Assembly (NCBI GenBank): GCA_014872805.1
Contig: WKFN01000003.1
Coordinates: forward strand, 1-64,000
Length of the DNA stretch: 64,000 bases
Direction: 5' to 3'
Source: Opacimonas sp014872805
GTDB lineage: Bacteria; Pseudomonadota; Gammaproteobacteria; Enterobacterales; Alteromonadaceae
Shown: piece after piece, positions 43,428-53,100 of the stretch
Layout: each line of letters starts with the position of its first letter
Numbering within the stretch: position 1 is the first letter of the stretch
Program-made: the position numbers and the translations under genes
The notes under the pieces: model-generated
What the model was told of the DNA's origin: nothing
Seen by the model: only the letters and a program-made list of their open reading frames with translations
Databases searched by the model: none

Positions 43428-44903
43428 TTAGATGATCGCTTTCATGTCACTCATGTAACCACGAAGCTCTTCACCGATGAATTCAACACCCGTTTCACGG
43501 ATGGCGCGATTCACTTCCACTAAACGCATGTTATCCACTGCGTTAGATGTATCACTTAGACCTGCACCAAGTAGTTCAGCGCTCAAGGTCGGCATAACTT
43601 TCTCTGCCAATAATGGGATGGCAGCGTTAGCAAATAAATAGTTACCGTATTCAGCCGTATCTGAGATAACGACGTTCATCTCATACAAGCGCTTACGTGC
43701 GATGGTGTTAGAGATAAGTGGCGTTTCATGAAGCGACTCATAGTAAGCTGATTCAGGTAAAATACCTGCTTCAACCATTACGTCAAAGGCCAATTCAACA
43801 CCTGCTTTGATGCAAGCAACAATGAAAATACCCTTGTCGAAAAATTCTTGATCATCGATCTTGCCGGTGAACTCTGGTGCATTTTCAAATGCAGTTTCAC
43901 CTGTTTCAGAACGCCACTTAAGTAAGTTGGCATCGCCGTTGGCCCAATCTTCCATCATGGTTTTTGAGAATTCACCACCGATGATATCGTCTTGGTGTTT
44001 TTCAAATAATGGACGTAGAATGACTTTCAATTCTTCAGATAGATCATATGCTTTGATCTTGGCTGGGTTAGACAAACGGTCCATCATGTTGGTCACACCA
44101 CCGATCTTCAATGCTTCAGTGATGGCTTCCAGGCCGTATTGCAATAACGCTCCGGCATAGGCTGGGTCTACACCATCTGCAACCATTTTTTCGTAGCCTA
44201 ATACGGCAACAGCTTGTTGCATACCGCAAAGAATAGTTTGTTCGCCCATCAGATCAGATTTGACTTCTGCGACAAATGAAGACTCTAGGACACCTGCGCG
44301 GTCACCACCAGTTGCTGAGGCGAGTGCTTTAGCTATGGCCCAGCCTTTGTTTTCTGGGTCGTTTTCTGGGTGAACAGCGATAAGAGTAGGTACACCAAAA
44401 CCGCGCTTATATTCTTCGCGTACTTCGGTACCAGGACACTTTGGTGCACACATGACAACTGTGATATCAGAGCGGATTTGCTGGCCTTCTTCCACGATAT
44501 TAAAACCGTGTGAGTAGCCTAAGGTTGAGCCCTGTTGCATTAATGGCATAACCGCTTCAACCACTGCAGAATGCTGCTTATCTGGGGTAAGGTTATAGAC
44601 TAGGTCCGCAGTTGGAATAAGTTCTTGGTACGTACCGACTGTAAAACCATTCTCAGTTGCGCGAACATAAGAGTCACGTTTTTCGTCGATAGCGGCTTGG
44701 CGTAAAGCATAAGAGACGTCTAAACCTGAGTCACGCATGTTCAAACCTTGGTTCAAACCTTGTGCACCACAACCGACGATGACAATCTTTTTACCTTTCA
44801 AAAAATCACAACCATCAGCGAATTCACTGCGGTCCATAAAACGACAACGACCGAGTTGGTCAAGCTGTACGCGTAAAGGTAAGGTATTAAAATAATTAGC
44901 CAT
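43428..44903 (-). CDS. ilvC: Ketol-acid reductoisomerase, class II
   Basis: A 491-residue enzyme converting acetolactate or acetohydroxybutyrate to dihydroxy acids in branched-chain amino acid synthesis. The start MANYFNTLPLRVQLDQLG is the E. coli one; a longer frame adds a non-homologous leader. VGCGAQGLNQG (about 42-52) binds NADPH. The duplicated C-terminal domain marks the long class II form of enterobacteria and relatives. It is divergent from ilvY, whose product activates ilvC in E. coli when acetolactate binds. Confidence 0.97.
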   Translation of the reverse strand: MANYFNTLPLRVQLDQLGRCRFMDRSEFADGCDFLKGKKIVIVGCGAQGLNQGLNMRDSGLDVSYALRQAAIDEKRDSYVRATENGFTVGTYQELIPTADLVYNLTPDKQHSAVVEAVMPLMQQGSTLGYSHGFNIVEEGQQIRSDITVVMCAPKCPGTEVREEYKRGFGVPTLIAVHPENDPENKGWAIAKALASATGGDRAGVLESSFVAEVKSDLMGEQTILCGMQQAVAVLGYEKMVADGVDPAYAGALLQYGLEAITEALKIGGVTNMMDRLSNPAKIKAYDLSEELKVILRPLFEKHQDDIIGGEFSKTMMEDWANGDANLLKWRSETGETAFENAPEFTGKIDDQEFFDKGIFIVACIKAGVELAFDVMVEAGILPESAYYESLHETPLISNTIARKRLYEMNVVISDTAEYGNYLFANAAIPLLAEKVMPTLSAELLGAGLSDTSNAVDNMRLVEVNRAIRETGVEFIGEELRGYMSDMKAII

Positions 44904-45024
44904 GCTTCTACTTTCCGATTCCAAAAATTTATCCGCAGCGCGGATATTTACCATTTCAATTTCAATCAGTGACGATTTGGGTGTATCTTAGCCGATGTTT
45001 TTTGTTGGATAAAATGATATATTT

Positions 45025-45051
45025 GCAACCTAGTGTTGCGTAAAGTGCAAC
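45025..45051. promoter_or_regulatory. IlvY-type operator in the ilvC-ilvY intergenic region
   Basis: Three alternating half sites occur: GCAAC (45025-45029), GTTGC (45035-45039) and GCAAC (45047-45051), with spacers of 5 and 7 bases. Tandem interrupted palindromes between divergent genes are the usual binding layout of LysR regulators such as IlvY. The assignment is by position and pattern. Confidence 0.6.
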
Positions 45052-45083
45052 AGCTAGTCTTTTCAATTTATCCAAGAGGGTTT

Positions 45084-45947
45084 ATGGACATTCGCAGCTT
45101 GCAACTTTTCCATCATTTGGCGCAGTCATTACATTTTGGCAAGACCGCACAAGCCATGTTTATTACCCCATCGACGTTAAGTCGCGCTATTACTCGGCTA
45201 GAACAAGAAACCCAAGTGACTTTGTTTGAGCGCAACAACCGTTCAGTCAGTTTAACTCATGCGGGGGAGATCTTTTTAGTCTTTGCCAGTAATACTTTGG
45301 CCGAATGGGATCGCGTAAATAGCCAATTACAATCGAACCAAACGCAGTTGAGAGGGGAGTTAAGCCTGTATTGTTCGGTGACGGCATCGCAATCGCATTT
45401 ACCAGGTTTACTTGATAAATACCGCTCTTTGCATCCTAGTGTGGAATTGAAATTGCTCACTGGAGACCCTGCAGAAGCTGTGCAAAGAGTACAACAAAAA
45501 ACCACTGATGCGGCAGTGTGTATTCATTACCCAAAGTGGCCAGAAGAAGTGAAGTTTCAACATCTGGACGACGTACCTTTGGTGTTGATCGCGCCAAAAT
45601 CTTCTAAGATTCAGCGTATAAAGGATGTCGATTGGACCCAGCAGCCTGTCATTATGCCTGAATCGGGTCCATCTCGTCGAATCGTGCATCACTGGTTCGC
45701 CGAGCATAATATTCGTCCACGCATCTATGCAACCGTTGGAGGCAATGAGGCCATTGTTAGTATGGTCAATTTAGGCGTTGGTGTGGGTTTTGTTCCCAAA
45801 ATTATTCTCGATTATGTGCGTCACTCTAATCGCTTATATCAAATCACTGTGCCGGACATTGAAGCTTACCGTTTGGGTTTATGCTGTCTGGCAAGTCGTG
45901 CCTTTGAACCCAAAATCAGCGCGCTGATGGAGCTAACTAGCGGTTAA
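45084..45947 (+). CDS. ilvY: LysR-type activator IlvY
   Basis: A 287-residue LysR regulator. The start MDIRSLQLFHHLAQSLHFGK gives a winged helix-turn-helix at 1-60. The ligand-binding domain spans about 90-285 (LYCSVTASQSHLPGLLDKY, then VGVGFVPKIILDYV). Divergence from ilvC is the conserved arrangement, so it should activate ilvC in response to acetolactate and limit its own expression. It converges on comM with a 5-bp gap. Confidence 0.93.
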   Translation: MDIRSLQLFHHLAQSLHFGKTAQAMFITPSTLSRAITRLEQETQVTLFERNNRSVSLTHAGEIFLVFASNTLAEWDRVNSQLQSNQTQLRGELSLYCSVTASQSHLPGLLDKYRSLHPSVELKLLTGDPAEAVQRVQQKTTDAAVCIHYPKWPEEVKFQHLDDVPLVLIAPKSSKIQRIKDVDWTQQPVIMPESGPSRRIVHHWFAEHNIRPRIYATVGGNEAIVSMVNLGVGVGFVPKIILDYVRHSNRLYQITVPDIEAYRLGLCCLASRAFEPKISALMELTSG

Positions 45948-45952
45948 CTATT

Positions 45953-47476
45953 CTACTGGGTAATTAATTGTTGGCATAACCGGTCGAAACTGCGGTACTG
46001 TAATGCTTCAGCAATGTGTTTGGGCTTTATTTCAACCGCATGGTCGAGATCGGCGATGCTGCGTGCAAGCAAAATCAGCCTGCTGATCATGCGTGCGGAT
46101 AGCTGATATTGTTGATGGGCCTGTTCTAACAGACTTTGCGTATCAGCACAAAGTTGAAGGCACTTGATCTGAGCGGGTGTCAATTGACTGTTGAGGCATC
46201 CTTGACGCTGTATTTGTTTTAGCTGTTGCGTTTTCACAAGTTGTGCCAACTCTTTAATACTCGGTTCATTAGCTTTGTTTGGTGATAGGTTTGGTCGAGT
46301 TTTAGGGACTTCACATTGCATATCAATGCGTTCTAGCAAAGGGTCAGATAAACGATTCAAGTATCGTATTGTCGCATCCACACTACTCCTGTTATTTTCT
46401 ACAGACCCAGTTGGACTTGGGTTAAGCGTAGCGATGAGTTGAAAATCACAAGGCAGACTGAGCGCGTAATGAGCCCGATGTAATCTGATCTCACCTTCTT
46501 GTAGCGGTTCGCGAAGTTGGTCTAACAGGGGTTTGGCAAACTCAGTTAACTCATCTAACAGCAGCACACCATTATGCGCAAGGCTTATGGATCCGGGTTG
46601 GGCTCGATTGCCACCACCAAGTAGTCCTATTTTGGTCACACTATGATGAGGGCGCTGCAGCGGCGGCCTGTTTGAATTAGGCATTGGGCGATTGGCTAAC
46701 GAGTGCAAAGTTAACGTTTCAAAAAAAGCATTTTTAGGCAGATCGGGCAGCAAATTAACTAGTTCACAAGCTAGCATGGTTTTGCCCGCACCCGGAGGGC
46801 CATATAACAATATATTATGGCCACCGGTTGCCGCGATTAACAGCGCACGTTTTGCGCCATACTGACCCAGAATCAAATCCCATTGTGAATCGATAAACTG
46901 ACGGGTATGGTGCTTAGGCTGAACCGGTGCTACGCTATTCAACCTAGCGTTTGCTTTAGATGAAGTAGATGCGTTCAAATGACCGACTACCTCCTTTAAT
47001 GTCTTAGCCGGAAAACACAATTCCGGATAAAAAGGCGCAACCTCATTGGCCTGATGAAACGAAAAAATCACTTTTTTTCCAGTATTAATCGCTTGTTTGA
47101 TGCCTGGCAAAATACCACTGACCGCCCTCAATTCACCTGATAAGGCAAGTTCACCTAAAAACACATAATCATGTAATTGCTCTGCAATGATTTCGCCTGC
47201 GGCAATGAGTATTCCAAGCGCAATTGGCAAATCAAATCGAGCGCCAAACTTAGGCAAGTCGGCAGGGGAAAGGTTTACGGTGACTCTTTTGGCTGGGAAA
47301 GTATAACCAGAGTGGATGATGGCACTGCGCACCCGTTCTTTTACGTGCAGATGTGAACCACTGGCTAATCCTACTATCTGAAATTGTGGTAACCCTTTGG
47401 TGATGTGAATCTCTACAGTGACATCATGCGCGGTAAAACCAATGACGGTGCTGGTGTGCAAAGTCGCCATACTCAT
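45953..47476 (-). CDS. comM: ComM/YifB family Mg-chelatase-like AAA+ helicase
   Basis: A 507-residue protein. The start at 47476 has GGAG seven bases upstream. An N-terminal Lon-protease-like domain (about 20-140) precedes an AAA+ domain with Walker A YGPPGAGKTML near 215 and a C-terminal Mg-chelatase-type domain. ComM is a hexameric helicase that promotes branch migration during natural transformation in Vibrio and other gammaproteobacteria. The presence of comM alone does not prove competence. Confidence 0.93.
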   Translation of the reverse strand: MSMATLHTSTVIGFTAHDVTVEIHITKGLPQFQIVGLASGSHLHVKERVRSAIIHSGYTFPAKRVTVNLSPADLPKFGARFDLPIALGILIAAGEIIAEQLHDYVFLGELALSGELRAVSGILPGIKQAINTGKKVIFSFHQANEVAPFYPELCFPAKTLKEVVGHLNASTSSKANARLNSVAPVQPKHHTRQFIDSQWDLILGQYGAKRALLIAATGGHNILLYGPPGAGKTMLACELVNLLPDLPKNAFFETLTLHSLANRPMPNSNRPPLQRPHHSVTKIGLLGGGNRAQPGSISLAHNGVLLLDELTEFAKPLLDQLREPLQEGEIRLHRAHYALSLPCDFQLIATLNPSPTGSVENNRSSVDATIRYLNRLSDPLLERIDMQCEVPKTRPNLSPNKANEPSIKELAQLVKTQQLKQIQRQGCLNSQLTPAQIKCLQLCADTQSLLEQAHQQYQLSARMISRLILLARSIADLDHAVEIKPKHIAEALQYRSFDRLCQQLITQ

Positions 47477-47801
47477 TTTAATTCTCCATACAAACGGTAT
47501 ACAGAGATTGTAATGCTCAAGCATGTTTGTGATGGCCAGTTTTACAAAATCAGGACTTTGGGTCAGAGAATAGAGGTGTTAGACCAAAAAACATTTGCTT
47601 TTTGCTCAAGCTTGAGGCTAACTATACATAGAGCACTTCGCTCTTTCAGTGACGACAATCTAACTTTTTACCATTTCTGCTCAAGAGATCAGTTATCTTT
47701 CTTAGTGCTATCGAATCGCGATTTTCCAGTGTATTATGGGCGCGTATTGAACAATTTTTGGGCGTGAGCAAGGTTGCTTAGCCCTCTATAGGAAACAGAA
47801 A
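47477..47801 (+). other. comM-ilvE intergenic region with possible leader hairpin
   Basis: A 325-bp non-coding stretch carrying the divergent promoters. Close to ilvE, GGGC-GT-GAGCAA-GG-TTGCTT-A-GCCC (47760-47784) can fold into an interrupted stem directly before the ribosome-binding site. There is no T run, and no leader peptide rich in Ile, Val or Leu codons was recognised, so classical ilv attenuation is not supported. Confidence 0.4.
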
Positions 47802-48734
47802 ATGGCTAAAACCCCAGCAGAAAAAATTTGGTTTAACGGTGAAATCATGCCATGGCGAGATGCGACTGTGCATGTCATGACCCATGCAATTCACTACGGT
47901 TCATCAGTATTTGAAGGTATTCGCGCATACAATACGCCGGATCAAGGTACCTGTGTATTTCGCTTAAATGATCACAACCGTCGTTTATTCGATTCTGCCA
48001 AAATATATCGCATGACCATCCCTTACACGCTCGACCAAGTCAATCAAGCGACAATGGATATCATCCGCGCCAACGAGCTCAAATCGGCCTACATTCGTCC
48101 AATCGCTTTTTACGGTGATTTAGGTATGGGAATACAGGTGCCATTTGGTCAAGAAACTGAGCTAAGCATCGCCGCCTTTGAATGGGGTGCGTATTTGGGT
48201 GAGGAAGCGTTAAGGTCTGGTGTTGATGCAGGTATTTCATCGTGGAGCCGGTTGGCTGCCAATACCCTTCCTACCGGTGCAAAAGCCGGTGGTAACTACC
48301 TATCATCGCAATTGATTTCAATGGAAGCGCGACGTCATGGATATGGCGAAGGCATTGCATTAGATGTCAATGGCTACGTCTCCGAAGGTGCTGGTGAAAA
48401 CATCTTTGTGATTCGTGATAAAGTGGTAATGACAACGCCAAAAACAGCTGCGATTTTACCAGGTATCACTCGCGATACCTGTATGACGCTTCTCAAAGAA
48501 TTAGGCTATGAAATTCGCGAAGAAAATATTCCGCGTGAATCTATGTACCTTGCAGATGAAATCTTTATGTGTGGCACCGCAGCTGAAGTCACGCCGGTGC
48601 GCAGTGTGGATGGCATTGCAGTCGGTAACGGTGGACGCGGTCCAATCACGAAAGAAGTGCAAGATATGTTTTTCGGCTTGTTTAACGGTACCACCGAAGA
48701 CAAGTGGAATTGGTTAACTCCAGTTTATAAATAA
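47802..48734 (+). CDS. ilvE: Branched-chain amino acid aminotransferase
   Basis: A 310-residue PLP enzyme of fold type IV that makes Leu, Ile and Val from their keto acids. HYGSSVFEGIRAY is near 31-43, the PLP lysine is in PTGAKAGGNYLSS near 160 and GTAAEVTPVRSVDG is near 257. It heads the ilvE-ilvD-ilvA run, and TAGGAAAC precedes the start. The acetolactate synthase genes ilvG and ilvM, which head this operon in E. coli, are absent here. Confidence 0.97.
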   Translation: MAKTPAEKIWFNGEIMPWRDATVHVMTHAIHYGSSVFEGIRAYNTPDQGTCVFRLNDHNRRLFDSAKIYRMTIPYTLDQVNQATMDIIRANELKSAYIRPIAFYGDLGMGIQVPFGQETELSIAAFEWGAYLGEEALRSGVDAGISSWSRLAANTLPTGAKAGGNYLSSQLISMEARRHGYGEGIALDVNGYVSEGAGENIFVIRDKVVMTTPKTAAILPGITRDTCMTLLKELGYEIREENIPRESMYLADEIFMCGTAAEVTPVRSVDGIAVGNGGRGPITKEVQDMFFGLFNGTTEDKWNWLTPVYK

Positions 48735-48754
48735 ATTTAAAAAGAGTAATAGCA

Positions 48755-50602
48755 ATGCCTAAACTACGTTCAGCAACGACCACACAGGGTCGCAATATGG
48801 CCGGTGCCCGTGCATTATGGCGCGCCACAGGAATGAAAGATGGGGATTTTGGAAAACCCATCATAGCGGTTGCGAATTCCTTTACTCAATTTGTACCTGG
48901 GCATGTGCACCTAAAAGATCTGGGACAATTGGTCGTCCGTAGCATTGAAGAAGCCGGTGGTGTGGCCAAAGAGTTCAACACAATTGCAGTGGATGATGGC
49001 ATTGCCATGGGCCATGCTGGTATGTTGTACTCGTTACCATCACGTGAAGTCATTGCCGACGCGGTGGAATATATGTGTAATGCGCATTGTGCCGATGCCT
49101 TGGTCTGTATTTCTAACTGCGACAAAATTACACCGGGAATGCTCATGGCAGCCATGCGCTTAAATATTCCTGTAATCTTCGTATCAGGTGGTCCAATGGA
49201 AGCTGGGAAAACTAAGCTTTCTGATCAAATCATCAAGCTGGACTTAGTCGATGCCATGGTGGCCGCAGCAGATGCTAAAGTATCCGATGCCGATTCAGAA
49301 GAAATCGAACGCTCAGCGTGTCCGACTTGTGGTTCTTGCTCAGGCATGTTCACGGCAAACTCGATGAACTGTTTGACCGAAGCGTTAGGTTTGTCTTTGC
49401 CAGGTAATGGTTCGATGCTTGCCACTCACGCCGATCGCGAGCAGCTCTTTATCCAAGCCGGTAAAGAAATTGTTAAGTTATGCCAGCGTTGGTATGGTGA
49501 TGACGATGAAACGGCACTGCCACGCAATATTGCCAATTTTAATGCGTTTGAAAATGCCATGAGCTTAGACATTGCCATGGGAGGTTCAACTAATACGATC
49601 TTGCATTTATTGGCAGCGGCCATTGAGGGTGAAGTACCGTTTACGATGGATGATATCGACCGTTTGTCACGCAAAGTACCGCATCTATCAAAAGTCGCGC
49701 CAGCCACACCTAAGTACCACATGGAAGACGTACACCGTGCCGGTGGCGTAATGGCGATTTTGAACGAATTACACAAAGCCGGTTTATTGCACGGCGAAGC
49801 GCACCACGTACTGGGCAAGCCGATGGCTGAAGTCATCGCCTCTATGGATATCACTGTGGATAATCCAGATGCGGACAAATTTTACCGAGCCGGGCCAGCT
49901 GGAATCCGCACCACTAAGGCATTTAGTCAAGATTGCCGCTGGGATGAAGCTGATACTGACCGTGAAAATGGTTGTATTCGCTCAGTGGAACACGCTTATT
50001 CACAAGAAGGTGGTTTGGCGGTGTTGTTTGGCAATCTTGCTGAGCGCGGCTGTATTGTTAAAACCGCAGGTGTGGATGAGTCTATTTGGAAATTTACCGG
50101 ACCAGCGCGTGTCTATGAAGATCAAGACGATGCCGTTGCAGGTATTCTCAATGATGAGGTCAAATCAGGAGATGTTGTAGTCATTCGCTATGAAGGCCCC
50201 AAAGGAGGTCCAGGTATGCAAGAAATGCTCTACCCAACCTCTTATCTCAAATCCAAAGGCCTTGGCAAAGAATGTGCGCTGATCACAGATGGTCGTTTCT
50301 CCGGTGGTACCTCTGGCCTTTCTATTGGCCATTGTTCTCCAGAAGCCGCCTCTGGTGGTGGCTTGGCATTGGTCGAAAACGGCGATACGATCGAAATCGA
50401 TATTCCTAACCGCACCTTAAATGTTGTGTTATCCGATGCCGAAATGGATGCGCGTCGCACAGCGATGGAAGCGCGTGAGCGACCGTATAAACCGTTAAAT
50501 CGCGACCGTAAAGTATCATTGGCATTGCGTACTTTCGCGATGTTGGCAACCAGTGCTGACCAAGGTGCGGTCCGCGATCCAAGTAAGATAGAAGATATCT
50601 AA
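48755..50602 (+). CDS. ilvD: Dihydroxy-acid dehydratase
   Basis: A 615-residue iron-sulfur enzyme converting dihydroxy acids to 2-keto acids for Val, Ile and Leu. Cluster cysteines are seen in ISNCDKITPGM (near 122) and CPTCGSCSGMFTANSMNCL (near 190-210), the ilvD/edd signature. The length matches E. coli IlvD. ilvA follows after one base. Confidence 0.98.
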   Translation: MPKLRSATTTQGRNMAGARALWRATGMKDGDFGKPIIAVANSFTQFVPGHVHLKDLGQLVVRSIEEAGGVAKEFNTIAVDDGIAMGHAGMLYSLPSREVIADAVEYMCNAHCADALVCISNCDKITPGMLMAAMRLNIPVIFVSGGPMEAGKTKLSDQIIKLDLVDAMVAAADAKVSDADSEEIERSACPTCGSCSGMFTANSMNCLTEALGLSLPGNGSMLATHADREQLFIQAGKEIVKLCQRWYGDDDETALPRNIANFNAFENAMSLDIAMGGSTNTILHLLAAAIEGEVPFTMDDIDRLSRKVPHLSKVAPATPKYHMEDVHRAGGVMAILNELHKAGLLHGEAHHVLGKPMAEVIASMDITVDNPDADKFYRAGPAGIRTTKAFSQDCRWDEADTDRENGCIRSVEHAYSQEGGLAVLFGNLAERGCIVKTAGVDESIWKFTGPARVYEDQDDAVAGILNDEVKSGDVVVIRYEGPKGGPGMQEMLYPTSYLKSKGLGKECALITDGRFSGGTSGLSIGHCSPEAASGGGLALVENGDTIEIDIPNRTLNVVLSDAEMDARRTAMEARERPYKPLNRDRKVSLALRTFAMLATSADQGAVRDPSKIEDI

Positions 50603-50603
50603 C

Positions 50604-52130
50604 ATGACAGTAAGCGCAAACGAGTATTTAAAAAAGATTTTATTAGCCCCTGTCTATGAGGCGGCGGTGCAATCTGATTGTATGCAGATGACACGTTTAT
50701 CAGAAACCCTACAACAGCAGGTATTTCTGAAGCGTGAAGATCAGCAACCGGTAAAATCTTTTAAACTTCGCGGCGCTTACAATCGCATCGCTCAACTTTC
50801 ACAAGCGCAGCTGGATGCTGGGGTGATCGCAGCTTCTGCTGGTAATCACGCACAAGGTGTGGCGTATGCCGCCAAGCGCAAGGAAATTAAAGCCACCATT
50901 GTGATGCCGGAGACAACCCCAGACATTAAGGTCGAGGCGGTGCGAAACTTTGGTGGAGAGTATGTCACGATTGTCCAGCACGGAACGAGTTTTGATGCCG
51001 CATCCCATAGAGCCAAAGCGTTAGCTTCTGAGCTTGGAATGACGTTGATCCCTCCGTTTGATGACCCAGATGTCATCGCCGGACAAGGCACTGTCGCGCG
51101 CGAGTTACTTGAACAATGCCCTGATTTAGAGGTGGTGTACATTGCGGTCGGTGGTGGTGGTTTAGCTGCTGGCATGGCCGTTTATCTCAAAGAACTCAAT
51201 CCAGCTATCAAAGTCATCGGTGTAGAGGTCGATGAATCAGCGTGCCTAAAAGCGGCGCTTGATGCCGGTCAACCAGTGACTTTACCCAGTGTGGGTATTT
51301 TTGCTGATGGTGTAGCGGTCAAAACCATCGGCACCGAGACCTTTCGTTTGTGCCAAGCGTATTTGGACGATGTGGTCACAGTCACCAATGACGAAATCTG
51401 CACCGCCATTAAAGATATTTTTGATGATACTCGCGTCATTGCCGAGCCTGCTGGTGCGATGTCGGTTGCGGCAATCCGTAAATACGCAAGTGACAATCAT
51501 GGTAAAAATGTCGCAGGTATTTTGTGTGGTGCGAATATCAATTTTCACACGTTGCGCTATGTCTCAGAACGCTGTGAGTTAGGGGAAGGCAAAGAAGCCG
51601 TCTTAGCCGTTGAACTCAAAGAAGAAACCGGGGCATTTAAGGCGTTTTGTGAAACCTTGGGCTCTATACTGATTACTGAGTTTAACTACCGATTTGCTAG
51701 TGCGGACAAGGCACATGTCTTTGTTGGGATTAAGCTCAAAGGTGGCATGGCAGAGTATCAGGCCATCACGACCAAATTGACGGGGCAAGGCTATCAATGG
51801 ATGGACTTGTCTAACAACGAATTAGCCAAATTACATGTGCGTCACATGGTCGGCGGCAAGCCCCCAATCGCCATTAATGAGCGAGTGTTCGGCTTTGAGT
51901 TTCCCGAGCATCCCGGTGCATTATTACAATTCCTCAATACGCTTGGCGCGCGTTGGGACATTACCATGTTCCATTATCGCAACCACGGGGCGGCCGATGG
52001 CTTGGTCTTGGTTGGCTTTAATCTACCAGATGATGCTTCACAAGAATTTGAATCGCATTTAGCCGAGCTTGGGTTTGCGTATCAAGAGCATACTGCTGAT
52101 CCGGCGTATCGTTGCTTTTTGGCCAGATAG
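50604..52130 (+). CDS. ilvA: Threonine ammonia-lyase, biosynthetic
   Basis: A 508-residue PLP enzyme making 2-oxobutanoate from threonine, the committed step of isoleucine synthesis. The PLP lysine is in VKSFKLRGAYN near 51. GGGGLAAGMAVYL forms the phosphate loop. Two ACT-like regulatory domains fill the last 190 residues, so isoleucine feedback is expected. It is the last gene of the ilvEDA run. Confidence 0.97.
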   Translation: MTVSANEYLKKILLAPVYEAAVQSDCMQMTRLSETLQQQVFLKREDQQPVKSFKLRGAYNRIAQLSQAQLDAGVIAASAGNHAQGVAYAAKRKEIKATIVMPETTPDIKVEAVRNFGGEYVTIVQHGTSFDAASHRAKALASELGMTLIPPFDDPDVIAGQGTVARELLEQCPDLEVVYIAVGGGGLAAGMAVYLKELNPAIKVIGVEVDESACLKAALDAGQPVTLPSVGIFADGVAVKTIGTETFRLCQAYLDDVVTVTNDEICTAIKDIFDDTRVIAEPAGAMSVAAIRKYASDNHGKNVAGILCGANINFHTLRYVSERCELGEGKEAVLAVELKEETGAFKAFCETLGSILITEFNYRFASADKAHVFVGIKLKGGMAEYQAITTKLTGQGYQWMDLSNNELAKLHVRHMVGGKPPIAINERVFGFEFPEHPGALLQFLNTLGARWDITMFHYRNHGAADGLVLVGFNLPDDASQEFESHLAELGFAYQEHTADPAYRCFLAR

Positions 52131-52189
52131 CGCTGCATGCTGAAACATTCGCGTAATGCTTCATAAGAATGTCACTCAACGTTGTTAAG

Positions 52190-52218
52190 GTGAGTCATTA
52201 GTTCTACTTCTGACTCAC
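52190..52218. promoter_or_regulatory. Perfect inverted repeat directly before the MipA/OmpV gene
   Basis: GTGAGTCA (52190-52197) and TGACTCAC (52211-52218) are perfect inverted copies separated by 13 bases, ending three bases before the ATG at 52222. No Shine-Dalgarno sequence is visible. It may be a regulator site or an mRNA hairpin controlling translation. Confidence 0.5.
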
Positions 52219-52221
52219 ACC

Positions 52222-53097
52222 ATGAAAATTTTCGTTTATTTATTCTGTTTGTTGTTCTCAGTCTTTACTTTGAGTGATGAAAAAAATGTCGCCCGAGATC
52301 TGACCGGCTTTGAAAATCCTGATGAAGCGCTGCCGTTATGGGAATGGGGTTTGGCTGTTGGCGCGGGTGTTTCTCCTGATTATCCGGCTTCCTCTGAGAC
52401 TGATCTCGTTGCTCTGATGTTACCTTATGTCATATATCGTGGAGATACTTTTCGCTTTGGTGACGGGCAAGCACAAGCTGTCGTGAAAGAGTCGAATGAC
52501 TGGCAATTTGATGTGTCTTTAGGTCTTGCCTTTCCATCGGATAGTGATGATCAATCGATCAGAGAGGGTATGCCTGATTTAGATTTGTTTTTTGAAGTCG
52601 GTCCACAAGCAACTTATCTAGTGGTAGATAAGCAATACAAGGGCGGAGGCGTAGGACGTCTGAAAGCTATTTTGCAAGCACGTGCAGTTTCAAGCACTGA
52701 TTTTTCTAAGCTACAACATCACGGCTATGTTTTTGAGCCCGAATTGGTCTGGCAGCAGCGTGGACGCTGGTTCTCTCACTCCGCATTGACCGTACGACTT
52801 GGGGCAACATTTGCAACACAGGGGGTGCATAGTGTTTTTTATGATGTAGAACCTCAGTTCGTCACTGAACAAAGAACGCTTTACGAGTCAGATTCTGGTT
52901 ATTTAGGGTCAAAGTTTACCGTGGGGTTATCCTTGGAATTAACGGATAACCTTAGAGGATTTGTTGGTGGCATCATTAATTTTAATGAGGGTGCGGCGAA
53001 TCGCGATAGTCCATTATTTGAAAAGAATATCAGTTACAGCTTCGGCGCTGGCTTCGCATGGCGCTTGTATAAAAGCGACCGCAAAGCCAGTTATTAA
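52222..53097 (+). CDS. MipA/OmpV family outer-membrane protein
   Basis: A 291-residue protein with a signal peptide (residues 1-18). WEWGLAVGAGVSPDYPAS and the following LPYVIYRGDTFRFGDGQAQA are the conserved front of the MipA/OmpV family of outer-membrane beta-barrels, and the C-terminal strand SYSFGAGFAWRLY fits. MipA scaffolds murein enzymes in E. coli; many relatives have unknown roles. It converges on plsB with a 3-bp gap. Confidence 0.88.
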   Translation: MKIFVYLFCLLFSVFTLSDEKNVARDLTGFENPDEALPLWEWGLAVGAGVSPDYPASSETDLVALMLPYVIYRGDTFRFGDGQAQAVVKESNDWQFDVSLGLAFPSDSDDQSIREGMPDLDLFFEVGPQATYLVVDKQYKGGGVGRLKAILQARAVSSTDFSKLQHHGYVFEPELVWQQRGRWFSHSALTVRLGATFATQGVHSVFYDVEPQFVTEQRTLYESDSGYLGSKFTVGLSLELTDNLRGFVGGIINFNEGAANRDSPLFEKNISYSFGAGFAWRLYKSDRKASY

Positions 53098-53100
53098 GTT

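Noticed and set aside
49426..49878. 150-residue open frame on the minus strand inside ilvD
   Set aside because: It lies wholly opposite a clear ilvD coding sequence and has no ribosome-binding site or recognisable motif; long antisense frames are common in this codon usage.
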